Positions 42,330-51,551 of a stretch of 64,000 nucleotides of DNA are shown in pieces (position 1 is the first letter of the stretch; each line of letters starts with the position of its first letter). The stretch spans positions 310,001 through 374,000 of the forward strand of contig WYBT01000026.1 of NCBI GenBank assembly GCA_011525785.1. Reading direction: 5' to 3'. The position numbers were made by a program, and so were the translations under genes. The notes below the pieces were generated by a model. It did not search any database and was not told the DNA's origin. It was given only the letters and a program-made list of their open reading frames with translations. Source of the stretch: Planctomycetaceae bacterium (lineage in GTDB: Bacteria > Planctomycetota > UBA1135 > GCA-002686595).

Positions 42330-43643
42330 CTAGAGCTCGAGCCGTCCGGTCGAGTCGCCGAGCTGGCCCGCTTCGACGCCCAGTTCGGCGAGCATCGCCA
42401 GCCACAGGTTGGCGCAGGGCGTCGGCTCGCTCAGCCGGACGTGGCGCCCGCCGGGCAGCGCCGGGCCGCCGCCTGCGACGAGGATCGGCAGCTCGTCGTG
42501 GTTGTGGCGATCGCCGTCGGAGATCGCCGAGCCGTAAGCGACGCGGCACGAGTCGAGCAGGCTGGCCTCGCCCTCCTGGCGCTCCAGCGCGCCGAGCAGG
42601 TGGGCGAGCGCGCCGACGTGCGCGCGGTTGATGGCCGCGATCTTGGCCAGCTTGTCGGGATCGCCGCCGTGGTGCGAGAGCTCGTGGTGCCCCTCCGGCG
42701 CGCCGTGCTCGGGGTAGCTGCGGTTGGAGCCCTCGTTGGCCAGCATCCAGGTCGCGATGCGCGTCGTGTCGCTGGCGAGCGCCAGTGCGACGAGGTCGGC
42801 CATCAAGCGCGCGTGCTCGTCGAAGGACTCCGGCGCCGCGGCGGGCCGCTCGCAGCCTTCGAGCGCGCCGGAACGCGCGCGTTCGTTGAACTCGATGCGT
42901 CGCTCGAGTTCGCGCACGCCGCTCAGGTACTCGTCGAGCTTGCGCGCGTCCTGCGCGCCGACGGACTGCGACAGCGAGCGCGCCTGCTCGCGCACGAAGT
43001 CGAGCACGCTGCGCCGGCGCGTGCTGCGCGCCTCGCGCACCGCCGCCGGGAGCTCGGCGTCGCCGTCGCGGAACAGCCGGTCGAACACCTCGCGCGGATC
43101 GTTGAGCTTGCCCAGCGGCGTGTGCGGCGTGCTCCAGGCGATCGAGTTGGAATACGCGCACGAATAGCCGTTGTCGCACTGGCCGCCCAGTCGACCGGGC
43201 TCGCAGCCCAGCTCGAGCGAGCGCAGCCGTGTGAGCGCGCCGATCTGACGCGCGGCGAGCTGGTCGACGGACACTCCGACTCGGATCGGCCCGTCGGTCT
43301 TGAGCGCCTGACAGCCGGTGAGGAAGGTGGCCGCGGCGCGCGCGTGGTCGCCGGGCCCGTCGCCGTTGGGGCGCGCCTTGTCGTGCACGAGCGCGCTGAT
43401 CACGGTCAGCTTGCTGCGCTGCGGAGCGAGCGCTGCCAGCGTGGGCGGCAGCGTGTCGAGCTCGCCTTCCTGCGCGGGCGTCCAGTCCGGCATGTGCACG
43501 CCGTTGGGCGCGTAGATCCACACGGCGCGCCGCGGCGCCTTCCAGCTGCTCGTGCGCGCCGGGAGCATCGCCTCGAGCAGCGGCAGCGACAGAGCCACCC
43601 CGGCGCCGCGCAGAAGCGTTCGTCGCGAGAGCGGGTGGGGCAT
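42330..43643 (-). CDS. DUF1552 Tat-exported protein
   Basis: 437 residues from the ATG at 43643. The N-terminus is a twin-arginine signal: SRRTLLRGAGVALSLPLLEA. Family stretches include RRAVWIYAPNGVHMPDW, AAATFLTGCQALKTDG, LGCEPGRLGGQCDNGYSC, SWST-type AWSTPHTPLG and RIATWMLANEGSNRSYPE. DUF1552 proteins of planctomycetes and acidobacteria are exported, share the alkaline-phosphatase/sulfatase-like superfamily pattern, and are encoded with DUF1592 cytochrome-like proteins, as here. Substrate is unknown. The repeat elements lie between the two partners. Confidence 0.9.
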   Translation of the reverse strand: MPHPLSRRTLLRGAGVALSLPLLEAMLPARTSSWKAPRRAVWIYAPNGVHMPDWTPAQEGELDTLPPTLAALAPQRSKLTVISALVHDKARPNGDGPGDHARAAATFLTGCQALKTDGPIRVGVSVDQLAARQIGALTRLRSLELGCEPGRLGGQCDNGYSCAYSNSIAWSTPHTPLGKLNDPREVFDRLFRDGDAELPAAVREARSTRRRSVLDFVREQARSLSQSVGAQDARKLDEYLSGVRELERRIEFNERARSGALEGCERPAAAPESFDEHARLMADLVALALASDTTRIATWMLANEGSNRSYPEHGAPEGHHELSHHGGDPDKLAKIAAINRAHVGALAHLLGALERQEGEASLLDSCRVAYGSAISDGDRHNHDELPILVAGGGPALPGGRHVRLSEPTPCANLWLAMLAELGVEAGQLGDSTGRLEL

Positions 43644-43684
43644 GGCTTGCGGGGCTCCTGGAGCAGTTGGAACGAGCATACGCT

Positions 43685-43830
43685 CAGCGCGGCCTTCACG
43701 CCGTGGCCAATGGGCGCATCGGCCAAGGCGCCGCTGCGCCCCGCGGCATTCGGCCGCGCTGAGACCTTGGTGGGTTCGCTACTGCCGCTTGGAACTTCGC
43801 GCGGCGCGAAGATTCCAAGGGGCAGTAGCT
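43685..43830. repeat. Modular palindromic repeat, copy 1
   Basis: The element has a core of about 77 bases (43685 to about 43761) bounded by AGCGCGGCC and GGCCGCGCT. A linker with TTGGTGGGTT follows, then a long hairpin: GCTACTGCC...GGCAGTAGC (43779-43829) enclosing TTGGAA/TTCCAA and CTTCGCGC/GCGCGAAG. About 23 pairs can form. The core is repeated almost unchanged 148 bases later. Confidence 0.85.
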
Positions 43831-43832
43831 CG

Positions 43833-43977
43833 AGCGCGGCCTTCACGCCGTGGCCAATGGGGGCATCGGCCAAGGCGCCGCTGCGCCCCGCGGCATTCGG
43901 CCGCGCTGAGATCTTGGTCGGTTGGCCACTACTTTCCTGATCCTTCGCGCCGCGCGAAGGATCCAGGCGGTAGTAGC
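43833..43977. repeat. Modular palindromic repeat, copy 2
   Basis: The core (43833 to about 43909) differs from copy 1 at essentially one position (GGGGGC for GGGCGC). The hairpin is different in sequence but equivalent in form: CCTGATCCTTCGCGC (43936-43950) pairs with GCGCGAAGGATCCAGG (43952-43967) with one bulge, flanked by ACTAC/GTAGT. Conserved core with covarying hairpin suggests structure is what is kept. The copy ends at the DUF1592 stop codon (43978). Confidence 0.85.
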
Positions 43978-46248
43978 TCAGCGCGCCGGAACGGTTCGCA
44001 TCCGGAAGGCGTCGAGCTCGACCACGGCGTGCAGCACGTCGACCAGCGTCGGGTCCGGGCCCAGGCGCGCTTGCGCCGCATCGAGCGCGGCGCCGTCCGC
44101 CGGCGCCAGGCCGCGACCCAGCGCGTAGATCGCGAGTTTCTCGAGCACGCAGCGCACGAAGGCCGGGTCGCGCGCCAGGCGTTGTTCGAGAAGCTCGGCG
44201 CCGTCGAAGGGCTGTCCGTCCTCGAACTCGCCCGAGGCGTCGATAGCGAAGCCGTCGGACTGCGTGCGCCAGCGGCCGATGGGGTCGTAGTGCTCGAGCG
44301 CGAAGCCCAGGTTGTCCATGCGATCGTGGCACACGGCGCAGGCTGGGTCCGCGCGGTGGCGCGCGAGGCGCTCGCGCAGGCTCGCCGAGCGCGCGGCGGC
44401 GCTGGACTCGTCGAGCGAGTCGACACCGGGCTGCGGCGCGAGGGGCGGCGCGCCGAGCAGGGTTTCGAGCACCCACTTGCCGCGCTTGACGGGCGAAGTG
44501 CGCGTGGGGTTGCTGGTCACGGTCAGCACGCTGGCCTGCTGCAACAAGCCGCCGCGCACCGCGCGCTGCACCGGATCGAGGCGCACGCGCTCGTGGCGCG
44601 GGCCGCTCACGCCCTCCAGTCCGTAGTGCCGCGCCAGGCGCTCGTCGAGGAAGGTGAAGTCCGGATCGATCAGGTCGGAGAGCGGCCGGCGCTCGCGCAG
44701 CACGCACTCGAAGAGCAGCTCCGTCTCGGCGCGCATCGAATGGCGCAGCGCGTCGTCGAAACCGGCGAAGCGCTGGGCGTCGGGCGTGACGTGCTCGAGC
44801 TGGCGGAGCTGCAGCCACTGCGAGGCGAAGTTGCGCGTGAGTTCACTCGCGCGCGGGTCGCGCAGCAGGCGCTCGAGCTCGCGCGCACGGCCCGAAGGCT
44901 CCGCCAGCGCGCCGCTCTCGGCCGCTGCGAGCAGCTCGTCGTCGGGCGCGCTGCTCCACACGAAGTACGAGAGCCGCGTGGCGACCTCGAAGCCGTTCAG
45001 TGCGCGCACCGAGCCGGGCGCGGCCTCGGGCGGGTCCTGCTCCACGCGAAACAGGAAGTGCGGCGAGCACAAGAGCGCCTCGAGCGCCGCCCGCACGCGC
45101 TCTTCACGGGTCGCGGCCTCGGGCGAGAGCGCCTCCAGCGCGTCCACCTCGGCGCGCGAAACGGGCCTGCGCCACGCGCGGCGCGCCAGCTCGCCGATCA
45201 CTTCGCGCGCCGTGCGCTCGCCCGCGAGGAGCTTGCGCTGAAAGGCGGTCTCGAGCGGCGCGTCGAGCGGGCCGACCAGCTCGAGCTGCTCGACGTACAG
45301 GTTGCGGTCGCGGCGCGCCTTGTCGGGCTCGTCGGGCAGGTAGAAGTCGTTCACGAACCAGGCTTCGAAGCGGCGCAGCCCCGGCTCGAGCGTGACGCGC
45401 GTCTCGTACGCCTCCGGCGCGGACTTCTCGGCCAGCACGTCGTGCTCCGCCACCGCGCGCTCGTCCAGCCGGAACTCCAGGCGCGCCGGCTCCGTGCCCG
45501 CCTGCTGCGCCCAGGCGCGGACGCGCAGCAGGTAGTCGGCGCGCTGCGGGACCTCGAACTTCGCCCCGACGAAGCCGTTCGAGTACAGCGACCACGAGCC
45601 GTTGCGCGGCATGAACTTGTCGGTGTGCAGCAGTTCGGCGTCCGCGAAACGGCGCGTGGGCGGGTTCGCCGGGTCGAACACCAGGATGGCGCGTTCGGCG
45701 ATCGACTGCGCGGCGTCGACGTAGCGCTCGAACAGGATGTCGGGCATCGACAGCACGTCGGCGATCGAGTCGAAGCCGTAGCCCACTTCGTCGGGCGGCA
45801 GGTGCGCGTGCGCCTCGAACTCGACGCCGCACAGATCGCGCACGCTGCAGCGGTATTCGTTGCGGTTCAAACGGCGCAGCGTGACCGTCCCGGGATCGAC
45901 GGGCGGCGCGTTGCGCGCGAGGAAGCCCTCCAATTCGGTCAGGAACGCAGCGCGTTCCTCCTCCGCCGGCTGCAGCGCCTTGCGCGGCGGCATGCGGCGC
46001 GACTGGAGCTCGCGTCGGAGCTCGCGCCAGTCGTCGAGCGCTGCCAGCGGTTGGGCGGCCGCAGCTGCGATCGAGAACTCGCCCTTGGGTTCGTCGCCCG
46101 CGTGGCACTCTGCGCAGTAGCGCTCGAGGAAGCGCGCGCCGCGCGCTGCGAACGGGTCGGAGGCCGGCGCGTTCGACTGCGCGAGGAGCAGCGCGCTCGC
46201 GCCCAGCCCGGCCAGCGCGCCCAAGGCCAAAACCGCGACGAGGTGCAT
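43978..46248 (-). CDS. DUF1592-family exported cytochrome-like protein
   Basis: 756 residues with an N-terminal hydrophobic signal (VLALGALAGLGASALLLAQ). A cytochrome-c-like CxxCH (Cys45-Ala-Glu-Cys48-His49) opens the PSC1 domain. Then come blocks typical of DUF1587 (TLRRLNRNEYRCSVRDL), a carbohydrate-binding-like middle, DUF1595, DUF1592 (FEVATRLSYFVWSSAPDDEL, ASQWLQLRQLE), DUF1588 (TSPVKRGKWVLETLLGAPP, CAVCHDRMDNLGFALEHYD) and DUF1585. Such proteins are widespread in planctomycetes and are thought to act in periplasmic polymer or redox reactions; the reaction is not established. Partner DUF1552 follows after the repeat elements. Confidence 0.93.
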   Translation of the reverse strand: MHLVAVLALGALAGLGASALLLAQSNAPASDPFAARGARFLERYCAECHAGDEPKGEFSIAAAAAQPLAALDDWRELRRELQSRRMPPRKALQPAEEERAAFLTELEGFLARNAPPVDPGTVTLRRLNRNEYRCSVRDLCGVEFEAHAHLPPDEVGYGFDSIADVLSMPDILFERYVDAAQSIAERAILVFDPANPPTRRFADAELLHTDKFMPRNGSWSLYSNGFVGAKFEVPQRADYLLRVRAWAQQAGTEPARLEFRLDERAVAEHDVLAEKSAPEAYETRVTLEPGLRRFEAWFVNDFYLPDEPDKARRDRNLYVEQLELVGPLDAPLETAFQRKLLAGERTAREVIGELARRAWRRPVSRAEVDALEALSPEAATREERVRAALEALLCSPHFLFRVEQDPPEAAPGSVRALNGFEVATRLSYFVWSSAPDDELLAAAESGALAEPSGRARELERLLRDPRASELTRNFASQWLQLRQLEHVTPDAQRFAGFDDALRHSMRAETELLFECVLRERRPLSDLIDPDFTFLDERLARHYGLEGVSGPRHERVRLDPVQRAVRGGLLQQASVLTVTSNPTRTSPVKRGKWVLETLLGAPPLAPQPGVDSLDESSAAARSASLRERLARHRADPACAVCHDRMDNLGFALEHYDPIGRWRTQSDGFAIDASGEFEDGQPFDGAELLEQRLARDPAFVRCVLEKLAIYALGRGLAPADGAALDAAQARLGPDPTLVDVLHAVVELDAFRMRTVPAR

Positions 46249-46267
46249 GCTGTGGAAGAGCGTACTG

Positions 46268-46987
46268 CTAGCCCTGCGCGCGCGCAGGCGCCGCGCGGCG
46301 CGCGAGCCACAGCATGACTAGACCCAGGACGCTCAGCTCGATCCAGGGGTGAACGCTGACGCGCGCGAAGTCGCCGCGCCACACGATCAGGGCCTGATAC
46401 AGGTAGGGCAGCCAGGCGCCAATGGCGACCGTCAGGCCGTTGCGCGTGCTGACGAGCGGCGTCGGCTCGACCTCGGGCAAGGCCTCGCCTCGGGCCTCGA
46501 GTTCGCGGTCGATGGCGTCGAGCTCGCGCGCCGCGCGGTCGACCAAGCGCTGGTTCTCGCGCAGCGCGCGGTACTCCTCGGTGAGCGCCCACAGGTTGAA
46601 CACCACCGCGGCGAGCCCCATCAGGAAGTGCCACGCAGGCGAGATGCCGAAGCCCTTGGCGCTGTAGCCGAGCACTCCGGTGACCACCAGCGCCGTGGCG
46701 CCGATGCCCGCCAGCGGATAAGCGCGCTTGCGGGCGAAGAACTGGTTGAGCTCGACCAGCAGTTGCGGCTCGAGCTGGCGCGAGCGGATCGCTTCGCGCA
46801 GCACGCGGCCGGTGACCAGCATGAACAGGATCACCAGCGTGTGGACGCCGACGCCCAGGCAGGCGGTGAACAGGCCGGCCCACAGGTGTTTGCTGCTGCC
46901 GTCGAAGAACACGCCCAAGAGCAGCGTCGCGAGGAGCGCCGGCGCCAGCAGCAGCGCGCCGACCAGGAAGTAGTGCCACATCCGCAT
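46268..46987 (-). CDS. Multi-pass membrane protein of unknown function
   Basis: 239 residues. MRMWHYF begins at 46987; a second Met two codons later is possible. About five hydrophobic segments: FLVGALLLAPALLATLLLGV, GVGVHTLVILFMLVTG, LAGIGATALVVTGVLG, HFLMGLAAVVFNLWAL and IELSVLGLVMLWLA. A charged cytoplasmic segment (RALRENQRLVDRAARELDAI) lies near the middle. I do not recognise the family. It lies between DUF1592 and the glycosyltransferase on the same strand, so may be a member of that envelope group. Confidence 0.75.
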   Translation of the reverse strand: MRMWHYFLVGALLLAPALLATLLLGVFFDGSSKHLWAGLFTACLGVGVHTLVILFMLVTGRVLREAIRSRQLEPQLLVELNQFFARKRAYPLAGIGATALVVTGVLGYSAKGFGISPAWHFLMGLAAVVFNLWALTEEYRALRENQRLVDRAARELDAIDRELEARGEALPEVEPTPLVSTRNGLTVAIGAWLPYLYQALIVWRGDFARVSVHPWIELSVLGLVMLWLARRAAPARAQG

Positions 46988-47031
46988 GGGCCGAGCAGAG
47001 TACCCCAGCCCGCGAAGAGACCGACTGCGCG

Positions 47032-48120
47032 CTAGCGCGTAGTCGCGGGCGACGTCGCGTGTCGAGCGAGCTCGAGGACCGCTCGGGGCTCGATCGAACG
47101 CATGCACAGCGGGCCGTCGGGGCGGTGGCAGCGGCGCGAAAAGCACGGGGCGCAGTCGAGTGCGAGCGGGCTGCGCAGCACGCGGTGCGGGCTCGCGCCG
47201 CGAGCGCTGGGCTCGGCCACCGGCCACGGACCCGTGCGCAAGTGCGACTGCGGCCCGGCGAGCACCACCACGCGCAATCCGCAGGCGGCCGCGAGGTGCG
47301 TGGGGCCGGTGTCCGGACCGACGTAGCAGGCCTCGCGCTCCGCGGCGGCGCTGAACAGCGCTGCAAGCTCGCGCAGGCCGCGCTGCGCGACCCAGTGGGC
47401 GATGCGCGGCTGCTCGCGCAACTGCTCGGCGGCCCGCCGGCCCGCGCCCGCTTCGCCCGGTCCGCTGAGCAACAGGACGCTCCAGCCGAGGGCCGCTGCG
47501 CCCCGCGCCAACTCCAGCGCGTGTTCGAGCGGCCAGGCGCGCACGTCGCGCTCGTCGGAGAGCTGCACGATCAGCGGCGCGGCGCCCGCTCCGCACAGCT
47601 CGTCGAGCTTTCGCCGCCCGCGTTCGAGCTCGTCCGCGCGCAGGGCCGGATCGCGCCGCAGCTCGCTGGCGCCGCACAAGTGCTCGACCAGCGCGCGCGT
47701 GCGGTCCATCGCGTGCTCGCGCTCGGGCGGCAGCGGCGCGGCGTACTCGCTCATGGCCAGCCAGGCGCCGCGCTCGCGCCAATCGCGCGGCGCCAGGCCC
47801 ACGCGCCGCGGCGCGCCGCTGACCAGCGTCACCAGCGCGCTTTTGTAGTTCCCCTGCGCGTCGACTGCGAGCTGCGGCGCGAAGCTCGCCAACTCGCACT
47901 TCAGCGCGAGCCAGGCGCGCGCGCCTCCTCGCCGCTCGAAGCGCACGACGCGCTCCAGACCCTCCAGGCCCTCCACGAGTCCGGCGAATTCGCTCTGGAC
48001 GACCCAGGCCAGCCGCGCGCGTGGAAAGCGCTCGCGCAGCGCGTGGAACAGCGGGAGCGCGAGCACGACGTCGCCCAGGTGCGAGAGGCGGACCAGGGCG
48101 ATGCTCGAGGGTTCGTCCAC
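47032..48120 (-). CDS. Glycosyltransferase family 9 (heptosyltransferase-like)
   Basis: 362 residues from a GTG at 48120. GT9 motifs: IALVRLSHLGDVVLALPLF at the N-terminus, ARLAWVVQSEFAGLVEG, DAQGNYKSALVTLVSGAPRR, and the donor-binding CYVGPDTGPTHLAAACGLRV. GT9 enzymes add heptose to lipid A-core in the cytoplasm before export. A Cys cluster near the end (CAPCFSRRCHRPDGPLC) is common in this group. Presence supports an LPS-type outer membrane. No other LPS genes adjoin. Confidence 0.92.
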   Translation of the reverse strand: MDEPSSIALVRLSHLGDVVLALPLFHALRERFPRARLAWVVQSEFAGLVEGLEGLERVVRFERRGGARAWLALKCELASFAPQLAVDAQGNYKSALVTLVSGAPRRVGLAPRDWRERGAWLAMSEYAAPLPPEREHAMDRTRALVEHLCGASELRRDPALRADELERGRRKLDELCGAGAAPLIVQLSDERDVRAWPLEHALELARGAAALGWSVLLLSGPGEAGAGRRAAEQLREQPRIAHWVAQRGLRELAALFSAAAEREACYVGPDTGPTHLAAACGLRVVVLAGPQSHLRTGPWPVAEPSARGASPHRVLRSPLALDCAPCFSRRCHRPDGPLCMRSIEPRAVLELARHATSPATTR

Positions 48121-48232
48121 GCTTGGGGAGGAAGGCTTGCGGCGCGCCGCGCGGCGCGGTGGGATGCCGCGCGATGCTGCCGCGCCACTCTAGCCCTCCG
48201 CGCGCGCGCCGTCGGGCCCCGGAGGCGGCGCT

Positions 48233-50218
48233 GTGATCCGGCGCATCGCCACCAAGCTGCTGCTGGCCGTGCTCGCGGCCGTGGTGTTGCCGTTCCTCGC
48301 CTTCGCGGTGTTCGTCGACCACGAGATGGCCGGACGCCTCTCGAAGGACGTGGTGCTGTACTCGCTCAAGGGCATCGCGGCAGACCTCGCGCTGCGCGTC
48401 GACCGCGACGTCGAGGAGTGGAACTCGAGCGTCGCGCTGCTCGCGGCCGACCCGGGCTGCTACCTCGCGATCGACGAGGCCTGGCGCGACGAGGCCGGCG
48501 AGCTCGAGGGCGAGAGCCCCGAGGACCGGCGCCTGATGCGCAAGACGCAGATCGATCAGTTCAACCACTGGATCGCGGCCAAGCGCGGCTACGACCTGTT
48601 CCTGCTCGTGGACGACGAGGGGCGCTTCGTCGCGGCGAGCACCGTCGGGCGCTCGGGCCTGGGCTTCGCGCCCGAGGTCAACGCGGAGCTGCAGTCGCGC
48701 TCGTACGCGCGCGAGGTGTGGTTCGAGGCCGCCAAGGCCGGCCGCGCGCACCGCGTGGACCAGATCTCGAGCGAGCAGTGCGGTCTGTTGCCGCCGCGCC
48801 GGCCGCAGACCCCGCTGCACCCCGAGAACTTCCACATCGGCTTCAGCGCGCCGATCGTGTGGCCGCGCGACGAGCTGCGCCCCGAGCTCTCCGAACGCTT
48901 CGTCGGCGCGGTGTTCGCGCTGGTGAACTGGAGCCGCGTCCAGGAGGAGCTCGACAACCCCGAGGTGCTGCGCAGCTACTTCCAGGGCCTGGTCGGGCCC
49001 GACGAGTTCCCCTCGGCCTACGGTTGGATCTGGAAGAGCGATGCGGACACGATCCTCGCGCACGCGCGGCCCGAGCTGTACGGCCAGCGCGTGTCGCAGC
49101 CGCCGATCGCGCTGCCCGAGATGACCGCCGCCGCGCTGGCGTCCAGTTGGGGGCTGTACCCCGAGTACAACTTCGACGGCAAGCGCAAGAACGCCGCGTT
49201 TCGCCGCACGCGCGGCTACGACGAGGGCGGCTTCGGCTGGATCGTCGGAGTGGGCATCGACAACGACGACATCTTCCGACCGGTGCGCGAGCTGCGCGCG
49301 CTCTTGTTCAAGGCCACGCTCGCGGTGCTGCTCGTGAGCGTGCTGTGGACGATGGTGATCGCGCGCCGCACGACGCAGCCGATCCTCGCACTGCGCGAGC
49401 ACGTGCAGCGCGTGGCGGACGGCGACCTGGGCGCGCGCGTCGCGACCGCCAGCGGCGATGAACTGGGCGAGCTCGCGGCAGCGCTCAACCGCATGACCGA
49501 GCAGCTCGAGCACGGCCGCGCGGAGCTGATCAAGGCGCAGAAGGAGAGCGCCTGGCGCGAGATGGCCCGCCAAGTCGCGCACGACATCAAGAACCCGCTC
49601 ACGCCCATCCAGCTCTCGATCGACCTGTGCCGCCGCGCGCGCGACGAACGCAGCCCGCAGTTCGAAGCGATCCTCGAGCAGACGCTGCAGATCGTCGGGC
49701 GGCAGGTGGCGCACTTGCGCGAGATCAGTTCGGACTTCCACGCGCTCACCGGCGCCCGCCGCGACAACTTCCAGCCGCTCGAACTCGCCGCGCTGGTCGA
49801 GGAGGTGCTCGAGCTCGACTCGGCCTGGGCGCAGTCGCTGGGCGTGGTGATCACGCGCGCGGTTCAGCCCGTGCGCGTGCTGGGCGATCGCCTGCTGCTG
49901 CGGCGCGTACTCTTGAACCTCGTCTCCAACGCGCTCGAGGCCATGCCGCGCGGCGGTGCGCTCGACGTGCGCCTCGCGCAGCGCGACGGTCGCGTGGTGC
50001 TCGAGCTGGCCGACACCGGCGTTGGCGTGCCGCCCGAGGTGCGCGCGCGCCTGTTCGAGCCCTACTTCACCACGCGCTCGACCGGCACCGGGCTGGGCCT
50101 GGCGATCGCCAAGCGCGTCGTCGAGGACCACGGCGGCGCGATCGAGCTCCTCCCGCGCGAGGACACGAGCGGCACGCTGGTGCGCGTGAGTCTGCCGACC
50201 GCGGAGAGCCCGGCGTGA
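48233..50218 (+). CDS. Membrane sensor histidine kinase (NtrY-like)
   Basis: 661 residues from a GTG at 48233 with GGAGG 7 bases upstream. A membrane helix (8-28) is followed by a large extracytoplasmic domain of dCache type (30-355), a second helix (about 356-376) and a HAMP linker (RRTTQPILALREHVQRVADG). The HisKA box is MARQVAHDIKNPLTPIQLS with His450. HATPase N, G1 and G2 boxes are LLNLVSNALEAMPRGGA, LADTGVGVPPEV and STGTGLGLAIAKRVVEDHGG. No response-regulator gene is adjacent. The stop overlaps the next gene (GTGA), linking it to an epimerase-like protein. Confidence 0.93.
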   Translation: MIRRIATKLLLAVLAAVVLPFLAFAVFVDHEMAGRLSKDVVLYSLKGIAADLALRVDRDVEEWNSSVALLAADPGCYLAIDEAWRDEAGELEGESPEDRRLMRKTQIDQFNHWIAAKRGYDLFLLVDDEGRFVAASTVGRSGLGFAPEVNAELQSRSYAREVWFEAAKAGRAHRVDQISSEQCGLLPPRRPQTPLHPENFHIGFSAPIVWPRDELRPELSERFVGAVFALVNWSRVQEELDNPEVLRSYFQGLVGPDEFPSAYGWIWKSDADTILAHARPELYGQRVSQPPIALPEMTAAALASSWGLYPEYNFDGKRKNAAFRRTRGYDEGGFGWIVGVGIDNDDIFRPVRELRALLFKATLAVLLVSVLWTMVIARRTTQPILALREHVQRVADGDLGARVATASGDELGELAAALNRMTEQLEHGRAELIKAQKESAWREMARQVAHDIKNPLTPIQLSIDLCRRARDERSPQFEAILEQTLQIVGRQVAHLREISSDFHALTGARRDNFQPLELAALVEEVLELDSAWAQSLGVVITRAVQPVRVLGDRLLLRRVLLNLVSNALEAMPRGGALDVRLAQRDGRVVLELADTGVGVPPEVRARLFEPYFTTRSTGTGLGLAIAKRVVEDHGGAIELLPREDTSGTLVRVSLPTAESPA

Positions 50219-51225
50219 GCGCGCGTCGCCCGCCCGTGCTGCTCACCGGCGCGACCGGTTTCGTCGGCGTGGGCCTGGCGCGGGCGTTCCTCGCGCGCGG
50301 ACACGACGTCTACGCGCTGGCGCGCCGCAGCGCGGACCGCAGCGTGCTCGCCGGCAGCGGCGTGCGCTGGCGCGATGGCGACGTGCGTGACGCGCTCGCG
50401 ATCGAGGCGGCGCTCGGCGACGTGAGCGCGCGCCGCGGGCCCGCGTGGGTGGTGCACAACGCCGCGCTCATCAGCTACCGCACGCGCGATTCGAAGCTGC
50501 AGCGCGAGGTGAATGTCGAGGGCACGCGCAACGTGCTCCAGGCCTGTCTGCGCCACGGCGCGGCGCGCCTGCTGCACGTCAGCTCGGTCGTCGCCGTGGG
50601 AGCGACGCGGCCGGGTGAAATCCTCGACGAGCGCGCGCCCTACAACCTCGCGCCGCTGCGCTGCGATTACGCCGACACCAAGCGCGCGGCCGAGGAGCTC
50701 GCGCTCGGCGCGGCGGACGCGTTGGACGTGCTCGCGGTCAACCCCGGCGCGATCTTCGGCGTCGGCGCGCGCACGCCCAACACGCTGCGCTTCCTCGAGC
50801 AGCTCGCGCGCGGTCCGCGGCTGGTCTTCACGCCGCCCGGATCGCTCTCGGTGGTCGGCGTGGAGGACGTCGTGCGCGGCTGCATCGCGGCCCTCGAGCG
50901 CGGACGCCGCGGCGAGCGCTACCTCTTGACCGAATCGGTTTGGAGCGCCTTCGACGCGTTCTCGCTGGCCGCGCGCACGCTCGGCGTGCCCGCGCCGCGC
51001 TGGCCGGCGCCGCCGCTTGTGTGGAGGGGCGTCGAGGGCGCCGTGCGTGCGCTGGATGCGCTCGCGCCGCAGGATCTGCTCACTCCGCAGTCGGTGCGGA
51101 TGCTCGGCGCTCACTTCCGCTTCGCGTCGGACAAGGCGCGCTCGGAGCTGGGCTGGTCGCCCGAGCCGTTCGAGCGCGTGCTCTCGGGCGTCGTGGCCGA
51201 GTTGCGCGCCCGCGGCAAGATCTGA
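50215..51225 (+). CDS. NAD-dependent epimerase/dehydratase (extended SDR)
   Basis: 336 residues, GTG start overlapping the kinase stop by 4 bases. Rossmann motif LLTGATGFVGVGLARAFLAR, acidic GDVRDA, the HVSSVVAVG strand, and YADTK with Tyr and Lys of the active site. NPGAIFGVGARTPN matches the dihydroflavonol-reductase/HpnA-like branch. Likely substrates are nucleotide sugars or steroid/terpenoid ketones. Its last 115 bases are overlapped antisense by the membrane-protein gene at 51111-51551. Confidence 0.9.
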   Translation: MSARRPPVLLTGATGFVGVGLARAFLARGHDVYALARRSADRSVLAGSGVRWRDGDVRDALAIEAALGDVSARRGPAWVVHNAALISYRTRDSKLQREVNVEGTRNVLQACLRHGAARLLHVSSVVAVGATRPGEILDERAPYNLAPLRCDYADTKRAAEELALGAADALDVLAVNPGAIFGVGARTPNTLRFLEQLARGPRLVFTPPGSLSVVGVEDVVRGCIAALERGRRGERYLLTESVWSAFDAFSLAARTLGVPAPRWPAPPLVWRGVEGAVRALDALAPQDLLTPQSVRMLGAHFRFASDKARSELGWSPEPFERVLSGVVAELRARGKI

Positions 51226-51551
51226 CGGAAGCTGCGCGCCTGCGCGACCATGCGTCGCAGCGCGAGGCGCACTCGGTGGGGGAGTCGCGCCTCCGCGCGG
51301 TTGAGGACGGCTTGTGCGCGCGGGCTGGCCGCGCCCAGCAGTGCGAATCCGACGATGTAGAACGGGATTCCGGTGACGAGCGGCACGATCCAGAACACCA
51401 CTCCGAGCACGATGAAGATCAGCGCGCCGACCAGCAGCAGGGCGCGCTTCCACAGCGGCCGCGCCTTGTGGTCGGACCAGAACAGCGGCTCGAGTTCGCC
51501 CTCGAGTTCGCCCTTAGGCTCGCCCTGATGTTCGACGCGCGGCGCACTCAT
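51111..51551 (-). CDS. PGPGW-like small membrane protein
   Basis: 146 residues. An acidic N-terminal tail leads to two adjacent helices: LWKRALLLVGALIFIVLGVV and VPLVTGIPFYIVGFALLGAA. The GIPFYIVGFALL segment resembles the PGPGW family of putative transmembrane proteins. The C-terminal 30 residues are Ser/Arg-rich and fall inside the 115-base antisense overlap with the epimerase gene, so the tail is unlikely to be constrained for its own sake. Function unknown. Confidence 0.7.
   Translation of the reverse strand: MSAPRVEHQGEPKGELEGELEPLFWSDHKARPLWKRALLLVGALIFIVLGVVFWIVPLVTGIPFYIVGFALLGAASPRAQAVLNRAEARLPHRVRLALRRMVAQARSFRQILPRARNSATTPESTRSNGSGDQPSSERALSDAKRK

Noticed and set aside
43685..43977. 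The repeat tract as a CRISPR array
   Set aside because: There are only two long units with no short regular spacers and no cas genes; the units are palindromic with a shared core.
46268..50131. A 1287-codon minus-strand frame crossing the histidine kinase and glycosyltransferase
   Set aside because: Only the last 239 codons look like a real membrane protein. The rest is antisense to, or out of frame with, well-supported genes.
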